Program-made: the position numbers and the translations under genes | Notes under the pieces: model-generated | Told to the model about the DNA's origin: nothing | Seen by the model: the letters and a program-made list of their open reading frames with translations, nothing else | Databases searched by the model: none | Shown here: piece after piece, positions 1 to 7,932 of the stretch | Numbering within the stretch: position 1 is the first letter of the stretch | How the letters are laid out: each line of letters begins with the position of its first letter | Origin: Salinilacustrithrix sp003476595 | GTDB lineage: Bacteria > Actinomycetota > Acidimicrobiia > Acidimicrobiales > Salinilacustritrichaceae | Length of the DNA: 64,000 nucleotides | Assembly: GCA_963972525.1 (NCBI GenBank) | Contig: CAXAUZ010000020.1 | Location: 1-64,000, forward strand | Direction: 5' to 3'

Positions 1-10
1 GTGGTCGGGC

Positions 11-67
11 GTGTCGTGGCGTGGTGTGTCGTGGCGTGGCCTGGAGTGGTCGGGCCTGGAGTGGTCG
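11..67. repeat. Short GT-rich tandem direct repeats upstream of the GGDEF/EAL gene
   Basis: Two pairs of direct repeats are visible: a 14-base unit (gtgtcgtggcgtgg) at 11-24 and 26-39, and a 13-base unit (cctggagtggtcg) at 40-52 and 55-67. The strand is almost free of A. I see no gene here; the repeats end about 45 bases before a candidate -10 box. They may be the 3' edge of a longer array outside the window. Confidence 0.55.
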
Positions 68-110
68 TGACTGCCATGAAGGTTCGCTAGACCGCTCGCA
101 CCACGTTGCG

Positions 111-116
111 TACACT
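111..116 (+). promoter_or_regulatory. Candidate -10 box of the GGDEF/EAL gene
   Basis: TACACT lies 43 bases upstream of the ATG at 160, leaving a short leader that contains a GGAGAGG ribosome binding site at 151-157. No convincing -35 element is visible. Confidence 0.35.
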
Positions 117-159
117 CCTGCGTGCAGAGAGTGCACGGCCGAGGGCGAGCGGAGAGGGC

Positions 160-2676
160 ATGAACCAGACGAGCCGCAACGTCTGGGCGTTCATCGTCCT
201 GCTCGCGCTCGTGGGGGCGGTCTTGGCGGTCCCAGCGGCGAACGTGCAATTCGCTCATGATCGACCGTTTGAGATCGGTTGGATCTTGATGGCCGTGGCA
301 TTCGCCGTCGCAGAGCGGTGTCACGTCAACATCGAGACTCGGCGCGAAGCTCACTCGCTTACCTTCTCCGAGATCCCGCTCACCATCGGGCTGCTGTTCG
401 CAAATCCGCTCCATCTCATCGTCGCTCGTGTGATCGGTGGTGTCGTCGGCTTCGCGATTGTGAGGCGTCCCCCGCCAGTCAAGGTCGCGTTCAACGGTGC
501 GCAGCACGCGGTCGAGGTCGCCGGCGTATTGCTCGTCTTCCACCTCTTGCTCGGCGATGCGCTGCCAGTCGATCCGCGCGGCTGGGTTGCCGCGATCGTT
601 GCGGTTGGGCTCGGGCACCTACTGGTCGCAGTCGTTGTGTCGATCGTCATGCGAATCGCCGGCGCGCCAGTCACGATTCGATCCGTTGCATCGGTGGTGA
701 TGGTTTCGGGCGCTGGGGCCCTCGCAGGCTGCGCCGTTGCCCTCGGCGCTTCAGTGGTGCTGTGGCGCGATCAACGGTCTTGGGTGATCTTGGTTGTGAT
801 CGCCGCAGCGCTGACCTACTTCTTCCTCTCGTACATCCGGATTCGCGAGCGTCACCAGTCGCTGGCAGCGCTGCACGAGTTCACGACTGCCATCACCGCG
901 ACCAACACGATTCGAGATCTCGAAGACGCCATCGTGCGCGGCGTGGGGGAGTTGATGCGAGCGAACCGCGTGATCCTCGTTGCCGATTGGGGTCGGCCCC
1001 AACGCATCGATTTCAGCGAAGGCATCGTGACTCGCGCTGATGCTCCAGATCGACTGAGTCCAGTGGAGTATGCGGAGATGTGGCTCGGGTCATCCGCCTC
1101 GATCGTCGAGGGGGATCGCACCGACATCGCCGGGATCGTCCTAACGAGCGACGAGGTCTTGGCCTCGCGCTTGTGCGTCGACGGTGCCGACGGCCTCCTC
1201 GTCATCGACGGCCGTCTGTCGGAGACTCGGAGCTTCGACGAAGAGGACCGTCAGCTACTTGAGACCGCCGCGAGCCAGGCCGCGACCGCCATCCAGAATG
1301 CTCAATTGCTGAGCGAACTCAGGGACGAGGCAGCTCTGCGCGCTCGTCAGGCCCTGCACGACGACGTCACCGACCTGCCGAACTCCCGAGGTCTGGCCGA
1401 GACCCTGCAGCGGCCGCTCTTCTCCGGGTCTCGCCTGTCGGTCCTGACCATCCGCATCGACTCCCTCCGCGAGGTGAACGAGACCCTGGGGCGGGCCATG
1501 GGTGATGAGCTGCTGCAGCAGGCGGCGGCGCGCCTGAGCCCGCTGACCGAGGCCGGGTGGTGCGCCAAGACCGCGACCGATGAGTTCACGCTCGTCGTGC
1601 GGGGCGGGTACGACGAGGCCCAGGGCATGGCCGAGCAGGTCATCCAGGCCTTCGACGCCCCGGTGCAGTGCGCCGACGTGGCCCTCGCCATCACCGCCGG
1701 CATCGGCATCGTGCTGGCGCCGGACCACGGTCGGGAGACCGAGATCCTGCTCCGCCGGGCGAGCCTGGCCGCCAGTCGCTCCCGCGTCGAGGGCACCAAG
1801 GTCACCACCTGGGCCGCCGACCGCGACCCCTACGACCCGCAGCGCCTGGCGATCGCCGCTGACCTGCGCGACGCCATCCCGGCCGGTGAGCTGCAGGTGC
1901 ACTTCCAGCCTCAGGTCGACATCGAGAGCGGTCTGGTGACCGGGGCGGAGGCGCTGGTCCGCTGGCGCCACCCGCGGCTGGGCGAGCTGCGGCCCGACCA
2001 GTTCATCGCCGCGGCCGAGTACACCGGCGCCATCGACGCCCTCACCGAGCACGTGCTCTCCGTCGCCGCCCACACGTGCGCGGGCTGGCGGGAGCAGGGC
2101 TGGGACCTCGACGTTTCGGTCAACCTCTCCGCTCGCAACCTCGCCAACGTCACCTTCGCCGACATGGTCGAGTCCATCCTGGACGAGACCGGTTTGGACC
2201 CGGCCGCCCTCACCCTCGAGCTCACCGAGTCCAGCATCATGACCGAGGCCGAGGGGGCGATGAACACCCTCGCGGCCATCCACGACCTCGGCGTCTCGCT
2301 CTCGATCGATGACTTCGGCACCGGCTACTCCTCGCTCGCACACCTCCGGAAGCTGCCGGTGTCGGAGATCAAGATCGACAAGTCCTTCGTCTTCGACCTG
2401 ACCACCAGCCACAGCGACGAGGCCATCGTCCGCTCGATGGTCGACCTCGGCCACCACCTCGGCCTCACGGTCGTGGTGGAAGGCGTGGAGACCGTCGAGG
2501 TCCGGCGCCGCCTGGCCGAGATGGGCGCCGACCGGATCCAGGGCTACCTGCTCAGCCGTCCCATGCCGGTGGCGGCCTTCGAGCAGTGGATCGCCGACCG
2601 TCCGGTTCGGATGGCCGAGCTGTCGACCGAGGCCGAGACGAGCGCTCCCGAGCGCATCGAGGACCGCGAGCGCTGA
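160..2676 (+). CDS. Membrane-bound GAF-GGDEF-EAL protein, probable c-di-GMP phosphodiesterase
   Basis: 838 residues. The N-terminal ~230 residues contain about eight hydrophobic segments (MASE-like sensor), followed by a GAF-like domain, a GGDEF domain and a C-terminal EAL domain. The GGDEF signature is degenerate: AT-DEF, with A at residue 472, so cyclase activity is unlikely. The EAL domain looks intact: E597 in EAL, ELTES, DDFGTG, KIDKSF, EGVE and QGY are all present, so hydrolysis of c-di-GMP is expected. The ATG at 160 was chosen over a TTG at 106 because GGAGAGG precedes it. Composition shifts within the gene: 57% and 62% GC in sample lines of the sensor half (781-840, 961-1020) against 77% at 2041-2100, suggesting a mosaic. 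Confidence 0.9.
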   Translation: MNQTSRNVWAFIVLLALVGAVLAVPAANVQFAHDRPFEIGWILMAVAFAVAERCHVNIETRREAHSLTFSEIPLTIGLLFANPLHLIVARVIGGVVGFAIVRRPPPVKVAFNGAQHAVEVAGVLLVFHLLLGDALPVDPRGWVAAIVAVGLGHLLVAVVVSIVMRIAGAPVTIRSVASVVMVSGAGALAGCAVALGASVVLWRDQRSWVILVVIAAALTYFFLSYIRIRERHQSLAALHEFTTAITATNTIRDLEDAIVRGVGELMRANRVILVADWGRPQRIDFSEGIVTRADAPDRLSPVEYAEMWLGSSASIVEGDRTDIAGIVLTSDEVLASRLCVDGADGLLVIDGRLSETRSFDEEDRQLLETAASQAATAIQNAQLLSELRDEAALRARQALHDDVTDLPNSRGLAETLQRPLFSGSRLSVLTIRIDSLREVNETLGRAMGDELLQQAAARLSPLTEAGWCAKTATDEFTLVVRGGYDEAQGMAEQVIQAFDAPVQCADVALAITAGIGIVLAPDHGRETEILLRRASLAASRSRVEGTKVTTWAADRDPYDPQRLAIAADLRDAIPAGELQVHFQPQVDIESGLVTGAEALVRWRHPRLGELRPDQFIAAAEYTGAIDALTEHVLSVAAHTCAGWREQGWDLDVSVNLSARNLANVTFADMVESILDETGLDPAALTLELTESSIMTEAEGAMNTLAAIHDLGVSLSIDDFGTGYSSLAHLRKLPVSEIKIDKSFVFDLTTSHSDEAIVRSMVDLGHHLGLTVVVEGVETVEVRRRLAEMGADRIQGYLLSRPMPVAAFEQWIADRPVRMAELSTEAETSAPERIEDRER

Positions 2677-2681
2677 TCGCT

Positions 2682-2701
2682 CGTTCCGCAGTCGCTGCCA
2701 G
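2682..2701 (+). repeat. Copy of a 20-base intergenic motif (half element)
   Basis: cgttccgcagtcgctgccag starts six bases after a TGA stop codon. It matches 18 of 20 positions of the left arm of the hairpin at 33341-33390 and, in reverse complement, the motif at 34542-34560. No second arm is present here; the site sits between two convergent genes. Confidence 0.5.
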
Positions 2702-2706
2702 ATCCT

Positions 2707-3405
2707 TCATACGAGGGGCCAGGGGTAGCGGTGGCCGCTCTCGTCCAGGGGGAAGTGGCCGAGTCGCAGGAGCAGGTCGATGCGCTCGAGCACGGCTGCC
2801 TGCTCGTGCTCCTCGAGCAGCGCGGCCAGTGGCTCGGGCAGGCCGCAGCTGCGGAGGCGGGCGAGGTCCTCGAGCAGTTCGTCGGGGACGGGTTCCCCGG
2901 CGAACTCCCAGATCACGGTCCGGAGCTTGAAGTCCTCGTGGAAGCAGAGGCCGTGGTCGATGCCGAACAGCTCGTCGCCGACGGAGACCAGGCAGTGGCC
3001 GCTCTTGCGGTCGGTGTTGTTGGCCACGATGTCGAAGGCGCACATGGCCTGCATGCGGTCGTGGTGCCGGCCGGCCTCGAACAGCGTGAAGTAGTGCTGC
3101 TCGAAGTCGGCCTCGACGAAGCGCTGCACCGACCCCTGGCCGAGCGGGCCGTCCCGCAGCACGGTGTGGGGCACCAACCCCCACCCGAGGGCCTCGCTCA
3201 GCTCGTGGGCGGCCACCTCGCGTCGGTCGAGCCCGCTCGGGAAGTCCCACAGCGGTCGTTCGCCCCGCCGGGGCTTGTAGATCGCCCGCAGCCACTGGTC
3301 CCCGTGGGTGACCGTGACCAGGAAGGTGCCGTTCGACGACCAGGGCATCCGGCCCTCGATCTCGATCTCACCCGCCTCGAGGACGGCACGCACGGGGTCC
3401 TGCAT
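2707..3405 (-). CDS. SCO1664-family protein (PI3/PI4-kinase-like fold)
   Basis: 232 residues. I recognise the actinobacterial SCO1664 family (TIGR03843-type), whose remote similarity is to phosphatidylinositol 3-/4-kinases. Visible marks are an IYKPRRGERP segment (candidate nucleotide-binding Lys), FDIVANNTDRK (catalytic-loop-like Asp/Asn/Asp) and GIDHG (metal-binding Asp). The start is the ATG at 3405 with an AGGA nine bases upstream; further in-frame sequence overlaps the preceding gene and looks like its shadow. It is the last gene of a three-gene cluster with DUF3090 and a histidine phosphatase, an order conserved in actinobacteria. The substrate is unknown. Confidence 0.82.
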   Translation of the reverse strand: MQDPVRAVLEAGEIEIEGRMPWSSNGTFLVTVTHGDQWLRAIYKPRRGERPLWDFPSGLDRREVAAHELSEALGWGLVPHTVLRDGPLGQGSVQRFVEADFEQHYFTLFEAGRHHDRMQAMCAFDIVANNTDRKSGHCLVSVGDELFGIDHGLCFHEDFKLRTVIWEFAGEPVPDELLEDLARLRSCGLPEPLAALLEEHEQAAVLERIDLLLRLGHFPLDESGHRYPWPLV

Positions 3406-3449
3406 CGCCGATGATCCTGGCGCGTCGGCGACCGCGAACGCGAGCGGCG

Positions 3450-3920
3450 TCAGTTGGCCCGGGGGCAGGCGTGCCCCTCGGGGTCCATCGGCGCGCCGCA
3501 GACCCGGCAGGGCGGGCGGCCGCCGGCCAGCAGCTCGCCGGCCCGCTCGATGAAGGCCCGCACCTGCGAGCGGCTGAGGATCACCCGCAGCGTGTCGCCG
3601 TCGGGCTCGTCCTCGGCCACCAGCTCCTCGGCGACGATGATGATGCGATCGAGGTCGTTGTCGTAGGCCACGCCGATGTTGCCGACGATCCAGTCGGCCT
3701 CGACCGGCTCCTCCAGCTCGGGAGCCGCCGGGACGCCGGACGGTGCCGGCAGGTCGTGGAGCATGCCGGCGAGGTACTCGGCCAGGGCGCTCACCTGCTG
3801 CTTCTCCAGCCGCACGGAGCTGATCGAGCCGTTGTCGCACGCCTGCAGGTAGAAGACGCGCTGGCCGGGTGGTCCGATCGCGCCTGCGGTGAAGGCGGCG
3901 GGGTCGAGGTACTCGCTCAT
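3450..3920 (-). CDS. DUF3090 family protein with C-terminal zinc-ribbon-like motif
   Basis: 156 residues starting MSEYLDPAAF, typical of DUF3090 (TIGR03847-type). The body is a mixed alpha/beta domain; the C-terminus has a Cys knuckle (CRVCGAPMDPEGHACPRAN) like a zinc ribbon, with CxxC followed by His and Cys. It lies ten bases downstream of the histidine phosphatase and 44 bases upstream of the SCO1664-like start, all on the minus strand, so the three are probably one transcript. The function of the family is not established. Confidence 0.85.
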   Translation of the reverse strand: MSEYLDPAAFTAGAIGPPGQRVFYLQACDNGSISSVRLEKQQVSALAEYLAGMLHDLPAPSGVPAAPELEEPVEADWIVGNIGVAYDNDLDRIIIVAEELVAEDEPDGDTLRVILSRSQVRAFIERAGELLAGGRPPCRVCGAPMDPEGHACPRAN

Positions 3921-3930
3921 GCCGGCCTCC

Positions 3931-4644
3931 TCATGACGGGACGAGGGAGACGAGGTCGTCGGTGTGGTTCACGGCCAGGACCGTGGGGCCCTCGGCCCCG
4001 TACAGGATCGCCGAGACGGCGCACTGGCCGATCACGATGCGCTGGAACAGGTCCAGCGGCGTGCCGAGCGCAGACGCGACCGCGGCCTTGATCGTGTCGG
4101 CGTGGGAGACGGCGACGACGATCTCGCCGGGGTGGGCGGCGACGAGCTCGTTGACCGAGTCGACCATGCGGGCCTGCATCTCGCCGAAGGACTCGCCCTT
4201 GGGGAACCGGAAGCCCGATGGGTGGCGCTGCACGGTCTTCCACTCGGGCAGCTTGTAGAGGTCGGCCAGCTTGCGGCCCGTCCACTCGCCGAAGTCGCAC
4301 TCGATGAGGCCCTTGCGGGTGCGGGTGCGCAGTCCGAGCGCCTTGGCGATCGGTGCTGCGGTCTCCTGGGTGCGCTCCATCGGCGAGGCGTACACGGCGG
4401 TGACGCCGACGCCGTCCTTGGACCCGGTGCGCTTGTCGTGGAGCGAGCGGATCCGCTCGGCGACGGCCTCGGCCTGGGCCCGGCCCTCGTCGGCCAGGTG
4501 CAGCCCGCTGGCCCGGCCGGGCAGGACGCTGCCGGTGGTGGGGGTGCGCCCGTGGCGGACCAGCAGCACCATCGTCGGCTTGGGTGCGCTGTCGCCCTTC
4601 GTCGTCCTCTTGTTCGAGGTCTTGGTCGTGCGCGTGGCAGCCAT
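3931..4644 (-). CDS. Histidine phosphatase, MSMEG_4193 family
   Basis: 237 residues from the ATG at 4644. The phosphoglycerate-mutase-like fold is shown by RHGRT (catalytic His), the IECDFGEWTG segment and a second His in VSHADTIKAA. The family (TIGR03848-type) always sits with DUF3090 and SCO1664-like genes. The start is uncertain: an inner ATG at 4572 begins right at MVLLVRHGRT and would leave more room for the divergent gene. The outer one adds a Lys/Thr-rich tail but has a TAGCGT -10 box ten bases upstream, consistent with leaderless expression. Substrate unknown; the name phosphomutase used for this family is by homology only. Confidence 0.82.
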   Translation of the reverse strand: MAATRTTKTSNKRTTKGDSAPKPTMVLLVRHGRTPTTGSVLPGRASGLHLADEGRAQAEAVAERIRSLHDKRTGSKDGVGVTAVYASPMERTQETAAPIAKALGLRTRTRKGLIECDFGEWTGRKLADLYKLPEWKTVQRHPSGFRFPKGESFGEMQARMVDSVNELVAAHPGEIVVAVSHADTIKAAVASALGTPLDLFQRIVIGQCAVSAILYGAEGPTVLAVNHTDDLVSLVPS

Positions 4645-4654
4645 GCAATGGGCC

Positions 4655-4660
4655 ACGCTA
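4655..4660 (-). promoter_or_regulatory. -10 box (TAGCGT) for the histidine phosphatase trio
   Basis: On the minus strand TAGCGT ends ten bases before the ATG at 4644, one of many such boxes in this window placed just upstream of start codons. It also lies seven bases upstream of the divergent uracil-DNA glycosylase start. Confidence 0.4.
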
Positions 4661-4666
4661 TCGGCC

Positions 4667-5344
4667 ATGGATCCGTTCCAGACCCTGGCCGAGGACGTCG
4701 CGACCTGCCGCGCCTGCCCCCGCCTGGTGGCCTGGCGCGAGCAGGTCGCGACCGAGAAGCGGGCCGCGTTCCGGGACGAGGAGTACTGGGGCCGGCCGGT
4801 CCCGGGCTGGGGTGATCCGGCCGCGACGGTGGTGATCGTGGGCCTGGCGCCGGCGGCCCACGGTGCCAACCGAACCGGTCGGATGTTCACCGGCGACCGC
4901 TCCGGTGACTTCCTCTACGCCGCGCTCCACCGCACCGGCTTCGCCAACCAGCCCGAGGCGATCCGCCCTGGCGACGGGCTCGAGCTGGACGGGGTCTGGA
5001 TCACCTCACCGGTGAAGTGCGCGCCCCCGGCGAACAAGCCGACCCCGCTCGAGCGCGACACCTGCGCCACGTTCCTCGACCGGGAGCTGACGCTGCTGAC
5101 CGAGGCCAGGGTCTTCGTGCCGCTCGGCCAGTTCGGCTACCAGGCGACGTGCCGGTTCCTCGGGGTGCGGCCCCGTCCGAAGTTCGGCCACGGCATCGAG
5201 GTGGCGGTGCCGGGGGCGGAGCACGACCCGCCGCGCTGGATCGTGCCCAGCTACCACGTGAGCCAGCAGAACACCTTCACCGGCACGCTCACCGAGCCGA
5301 TGCTCGACGCCGTGCTGGTCCGAGCTCGGGAGCTCGCCGGCTGA
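4667..5344 (+). CDS. Uracil-DNA glycosylase, family 5 (UDGb-like), Fe-S type
   Basis: 225 residues. Motif 1 is GLAPAAHGANRTGR, where the polar catalytic residue of other families is replaced by Ala as in family 5 (UdgB); motif 2 is HVSQQNTFTG. Cysteines in CRACP, PVKCAPP and DTCATF fit the 4Fe-4S ligands of thermophilic/actinobacterial family 4/5 enzymes. It would remove uracil, and in family 5 also hypoxanthine or xanthine, from DNA in base-excision repair. The start MDPFQ was chosen because an upstream ATG at 4643 would overlap the divergent gene. The next gene is convergent. Confidence 0.88.
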   Translation: MDPFQTLAEDVATCRACPRLVAWREQVATEKRAAFRDEEYWGRPVPGWGDPAATVVIVGLAPAAHGANRTGRMFTGDRSGDFLYAALHRTGFANQPEAIRPGDGLELDGVWITSPVKCAPPANKPTPLERDTCATFLDRELTLLTEARVFVPLGQFGYQATCRFLGVRPRPKFGHGIEVAVPGAEHDPPRWIVPSYHVSQQNTFTGTLTEPMLDAVLVRARELAG

Positions 5345-5434
5345 TGGCTAGGAGCGAAGCGACCCATGTCGCGGGCTCTGTGGCGGCGCAGCCGCCAAAC
5401 TGGACGGCGGAGGACGTGAGAGTTCGGAACGGCT

Positions 5435-6604
5435 CTAGGCCTCGCTGGCGAAGGTGACCTCGCGCTTGGCCTTGGGGAAGTCGACGGCGAACTCGGGCCA
5501 GCGCTTGCGGGACTTCTCGGCCAGCTTGTGCATCAGCGCGATGGCACCCGGGTCCTCGTCGCCCGGCCGGGCCTCGATCACGCCGGCGGTGATCATGCGG
5601 GAGATGACCTCGCGGCCGAGCTCGGTGCGCACGATCGTGAGCGTCCAGTCGTTCTCCTTGCCGATGCCGCCGGTGGAGACGTCGGCGTGCTCGGCGGCGA
5701 AGTCGGGGCAGTGGGTGCAGCCCTCCCGGGTCCAGGCGTGGCACTCCTTCAGCGGGATCTCGTGGTAGCCGCCGTCGTCGGTCCACAGCTGGAAGACGCC
5801 CTTGATGTTCATCTTCGTGATCCGCTGCTTCGGGATGCCGTACTTGGTCTCGAACAGCTCCTCGAAGATGGCGTCGTCGAAGGTCTTGGAGCACAGCAGG
5901 CCGAGCACGAACTTGATCGGCTTGGAGATCTTGCCGATCTTGCGGTGCCACATCACCGCCGGGATCGAGGTCATGCAGCTCATGCCCACCAGGGCCAGGT
6001 TCGCCAGGCCCCGCTCGACGGCCTCGTCGATCGCGAGGGTGTTGGCCGAGTACGTGTAGCGGCTGCCGGCGGCGGCGAGGACCTCGTCTTTGTTGGTGGC
6101 CACGCCCGGCTTGGCCTTCCAGTCACCCTTGTCCCCGTCGAGGAAGCTGACGAGGGCGCCGTCGATGTAGCCCTCCTCGAGCAGCCACAGGAGCATGGCC
6201 GAGACCAGCCCGCCGTCCTGGCCCATCTTGTGGACCGTCTCGTCGGAGGCCTTGGTGAGCAGGATGTCCTGGTAGATGCCGGAGAGCTCGTCGTCCTTGC
6301 GGTACCGGGCGAAGAGGTGCTCGTCGGCCTCGGGCTCCCAGCTGCGGAAGCGGGGGCAGGCCCGGGTGCAGGACGTGCAGCCCTTCTCGCCGTGGATGCA
6401 GTTGTCCGGGCCGAGCTCCTCCTCGAGGTGGAACGGCTTGTAGGCGCCGGAGGCGTGCTCGTACCCGATCACGTCGTGGGGGCACGCGACGACGCAGCCG
6501 GCACAGCCGGTGCACAGGCCGGTGTCGATGACCTCGGCCTTGAGCTCGAGCCACTGGTTGGTCCAGCGCTCCTTTTCTCCGGTGACGACATCGGTCAGAG
6601 CCAT
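5435..6604 (-). CDS. FrhB-like coenzyme F420 hydrogenase/dehydrogenase beta subunit family protein
   Basis: 389 residues. Two ferredoxin-type clusters are visible at the N-terminus (CTGCAGCVVACP, then CIHGEKGCTSCTRACP), followed by the FrhB N- and C-terminal domains with MGQDGGLVSAML and GMSCMTSIPA motifs. FrhB proteins bind flavin and Fe-S centres and pass electrons between F420 and a partner; the partner here is unknown. It is a single gene, divergent from an acyl-CoA dehydrogenase with 73 bases between them. A TAGAGT -10 box ends six bases before the ATG, so the transcript is probably leaderless. Confidence 0.85.
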   Translation of the reverse strand: MALTDVVTGEKERWTNQWLELKAEVIDTGLCTGCAGCVVACPHDVIGYEHASGAYKPFHLEEELGPDNCIHGEKGCTSCTRACPRFRSWEPEADEHLFARYRKDDELSGIYQDILLTKASDETVHKMGQDGGLVSAMLLWLLEEGYIDGALVSFLDGDKGDWKAKPGVATNKDEVLAAAGSRYTYSANTLAIDEAVERGLANLALVGMSCMTSIPAVMWHRKIGKISKPIKFVLGLLCSKTFDDAIFEELFETKYGIPKQRITKMNIKGVFQLWTDDGGYHEIPLKECHAWTREGCTHCPDFAAEHADVSTGGIGKENDWTLTIVRTELGREVISRMITAGVIEARPGDEDPGAIALMHKLAEKSRKRWPEFAVDFPKAKREVTFASEA

Positions 6605-6610
6605 GGCCGG

Positions 6611-6616
6611 ACTCTA
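6611..6616 (-). promoter_or_regulatory. -10 box (TAGAGT) of the FrhB-like gene
   Basis: TAGAGT on the minus strand is followed by six bases and then the ATG at 6604, the spacing expected if transcription starts at the start codon. Confidence 0.5.
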
Positions 6617-6654
6617 GGTGGAGCGCCCGGGGCGACCGGACTTGACCGCCTCTC

Positions 6655-6666
6655 GGGAGTGCTCCC
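6655..6666. promoter_or_regulatory. Small palindrome upstream of acyl-CoA dehydrogenase
   Basis: GGGAG-TG-CTCCC is a perfect 12-base palindrome ending 11 bases before the ATG at 6678. ACTTGACCG at 6640-6648 just upstream is identical to one half of the TetR-type operator at 40277-40296. Both could be control sites, but neither is proven. Confidence 0.3.
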
Positions 6667-6677
6667 ACGATTGGCAC

Positions 6678-7925
6678 ATGGACCTGACGTATCCCGAAGA
6701 GGCCGAGACGTTCCGCGGAGAGATCCGAGCCTGGCTCGAGGCGAACCTCCCCGAGGACTGGGGGGACCGGGAGATGACCGCCGAGGAGAAGGCGGCGTTC
6801 TCGGAGAAGTGGAACGAGAAGCTCTTCGAGGGCGGATGGATCTGCGCCTCGTGGCCCAAGGAGTACGGCGGCAAGGGCCTGAGCACCATGCAGAACGTGG
6901 TGCTCAACGAGGAGTTCGCCCGGGTCGGCGCCCCGATGCGCGGCGACTTCTTCGGCGACACCCTCGTCGGCCCCACGATCCTGCAGTGGGGCACCGAGGA
7001 GCAGAAGCAGCACTTCCTGCCCGGGATCCTCCAGGGCAAGACGGCCTGGTGCCAGGGCTTCTCCGAGCCCAACGCCGGCTCCGACCTCGCCAGCCTCAAG
7101 TGCAAGGCCGAGCTCGACGGCGACGAGTGGGTCATCAACGGCCAGAAGGTCTGGACCACCCAGGCCCAGCACGCCGACTACTGCTTCCTCCTCGCCCGCA
7201 CGGATCCCGAGGCCAAGAAGCACGCCGGCATCTCGTACCTGCTCGTGCCGATGGACCAGGAGGGCGTGGAGATCCGCCCGATCGTCCAGCCCGACGGCTC
7301 GGCCGAGTTCAACGAGGTCTTCTTCACCGACGCCCGCTGCCCCAAGGACAACGTGGTCGGCGGCGTCAACAACGGCTGGAAGGTGGCGATGACCACCCTC
7401 GGCTTCGAGCGCGGCTCGTCGGCCACCACCGGGCACCGGCGCTTCGAGAAGGAGCTGGACCAGATCCTCGACATCGCCAAGGAGAACGGCGCGGTCGACG
7501 ACCCGATGATCCGCCAGCGGTACGTGCACCAGTGGTCCAAGATCCAGATCATGCGGGTCAACGGGCTGCGGACGCTGTCGGCGTCGCTCACCGGCAAGAA
7601 GGACCTCGGCGTGGCGGCCCTCGGGGCGACCAACAAGATGTTCTGGTCCGAGACGCACCGGGACACCATGGAGCTCGCCATCGACGTGCTCGGCCTCCAC
7701 GGCCAGATCCTCACCGGCGACGCCGAGGCCGACTTCGTGCCCGGCATCGGCAAGCGCGACGCCGCCCGGGAGTACCCGGTCTCGCCGCTGCAGGCCCAGT
7801 TCTTCTTCTCCCGGTCCGAGACGATCTGGGGCGGCACCGCCGAGGTGCAGCGCAACATCGTCGGCGAGCGGGTCCTCGGGCTGCCCAAGGAGCCCAAGCC
7901 CGAGAACGAGCTCCCCAACGGCTGA
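6678..7925 (+). CDS. Acyl-CoA dehydrogenase (FadE-type)
   Basis: 415 residues, usual length for the family. The FAD-binding middle segment (QGFSEPNAGSDLASL) and C-terminal helix domain (ETIWGGTAEVQRNIVGERVLG) are clear. It should oxidise an acyl-CoA to the trans-2-enoyl-CoA and pass electrons to ETF. The similarity is to the broad actinobacterial FadE group acting on long-chain, branched or steroid side-chain acyl-CoAs; the substrate cannot be told. The start is the ATG at 6678: no ribosome binding site is seen, but CACGAT six bases upstream is a weak -10 candidate, so it may be leaderless. Confidence 0.9.
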   Translation: MDLTYPEEAETFRGEIRAWLEANLPEDWGDREMTAEEKAAFSEKWNEKLFEGGWICASWPKEYGGKGLSTMQNVVLNEEFARVGAPMRGDFFGDTLVGPTILQWGTEEQKQHFLPGILQGKTAWCQGFSEPNAGSDLASLKCKAELDGDEWVINGQKVWTTQAQHADYCFLLARTDPEAKKHAGISYLLVPMDQEGVEIRPIVQPDGSAEFNEVFFTDARCPKDNVVGGVNNGWKVAMTTLGFERGSSATTGHRRFEKELDQILDIAKENGAVDDPMIRQRYVHQWSKIQIMRVNGLRTLSASLTGKKDLGVAALGATNKMFWSETHRDTMELAIDVLGLHGQILTGDAEADFVPGIGKRDAAREYPVSPLQAQFFFSRSETIWGGTAEVQRNIVGERVLGLPKEPKPENELPNG

Positions 7926-7932
7926 GCGGACG

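Noticed and set aside
11..67. CRISPR-like repeat at the window start
   Set aside because: Units are 13-14 bases, adjacent, without spacers of constant length.
1..105. Small open frame at 21-260 before the GGDEF/EAL gene
   Set aside because: It runs through repeats and into the real gene in another frame; composition is low complexity.
1255..2457. Long antisense open frame of about 400 codons inside the GGDEF/EAL gene
   Set aside because: Gly/Val/Asp-rich composition typical of the reverse strand of a GC-rich gene, no recognisable motif, and complete overlap with a gene whose domains are clear.
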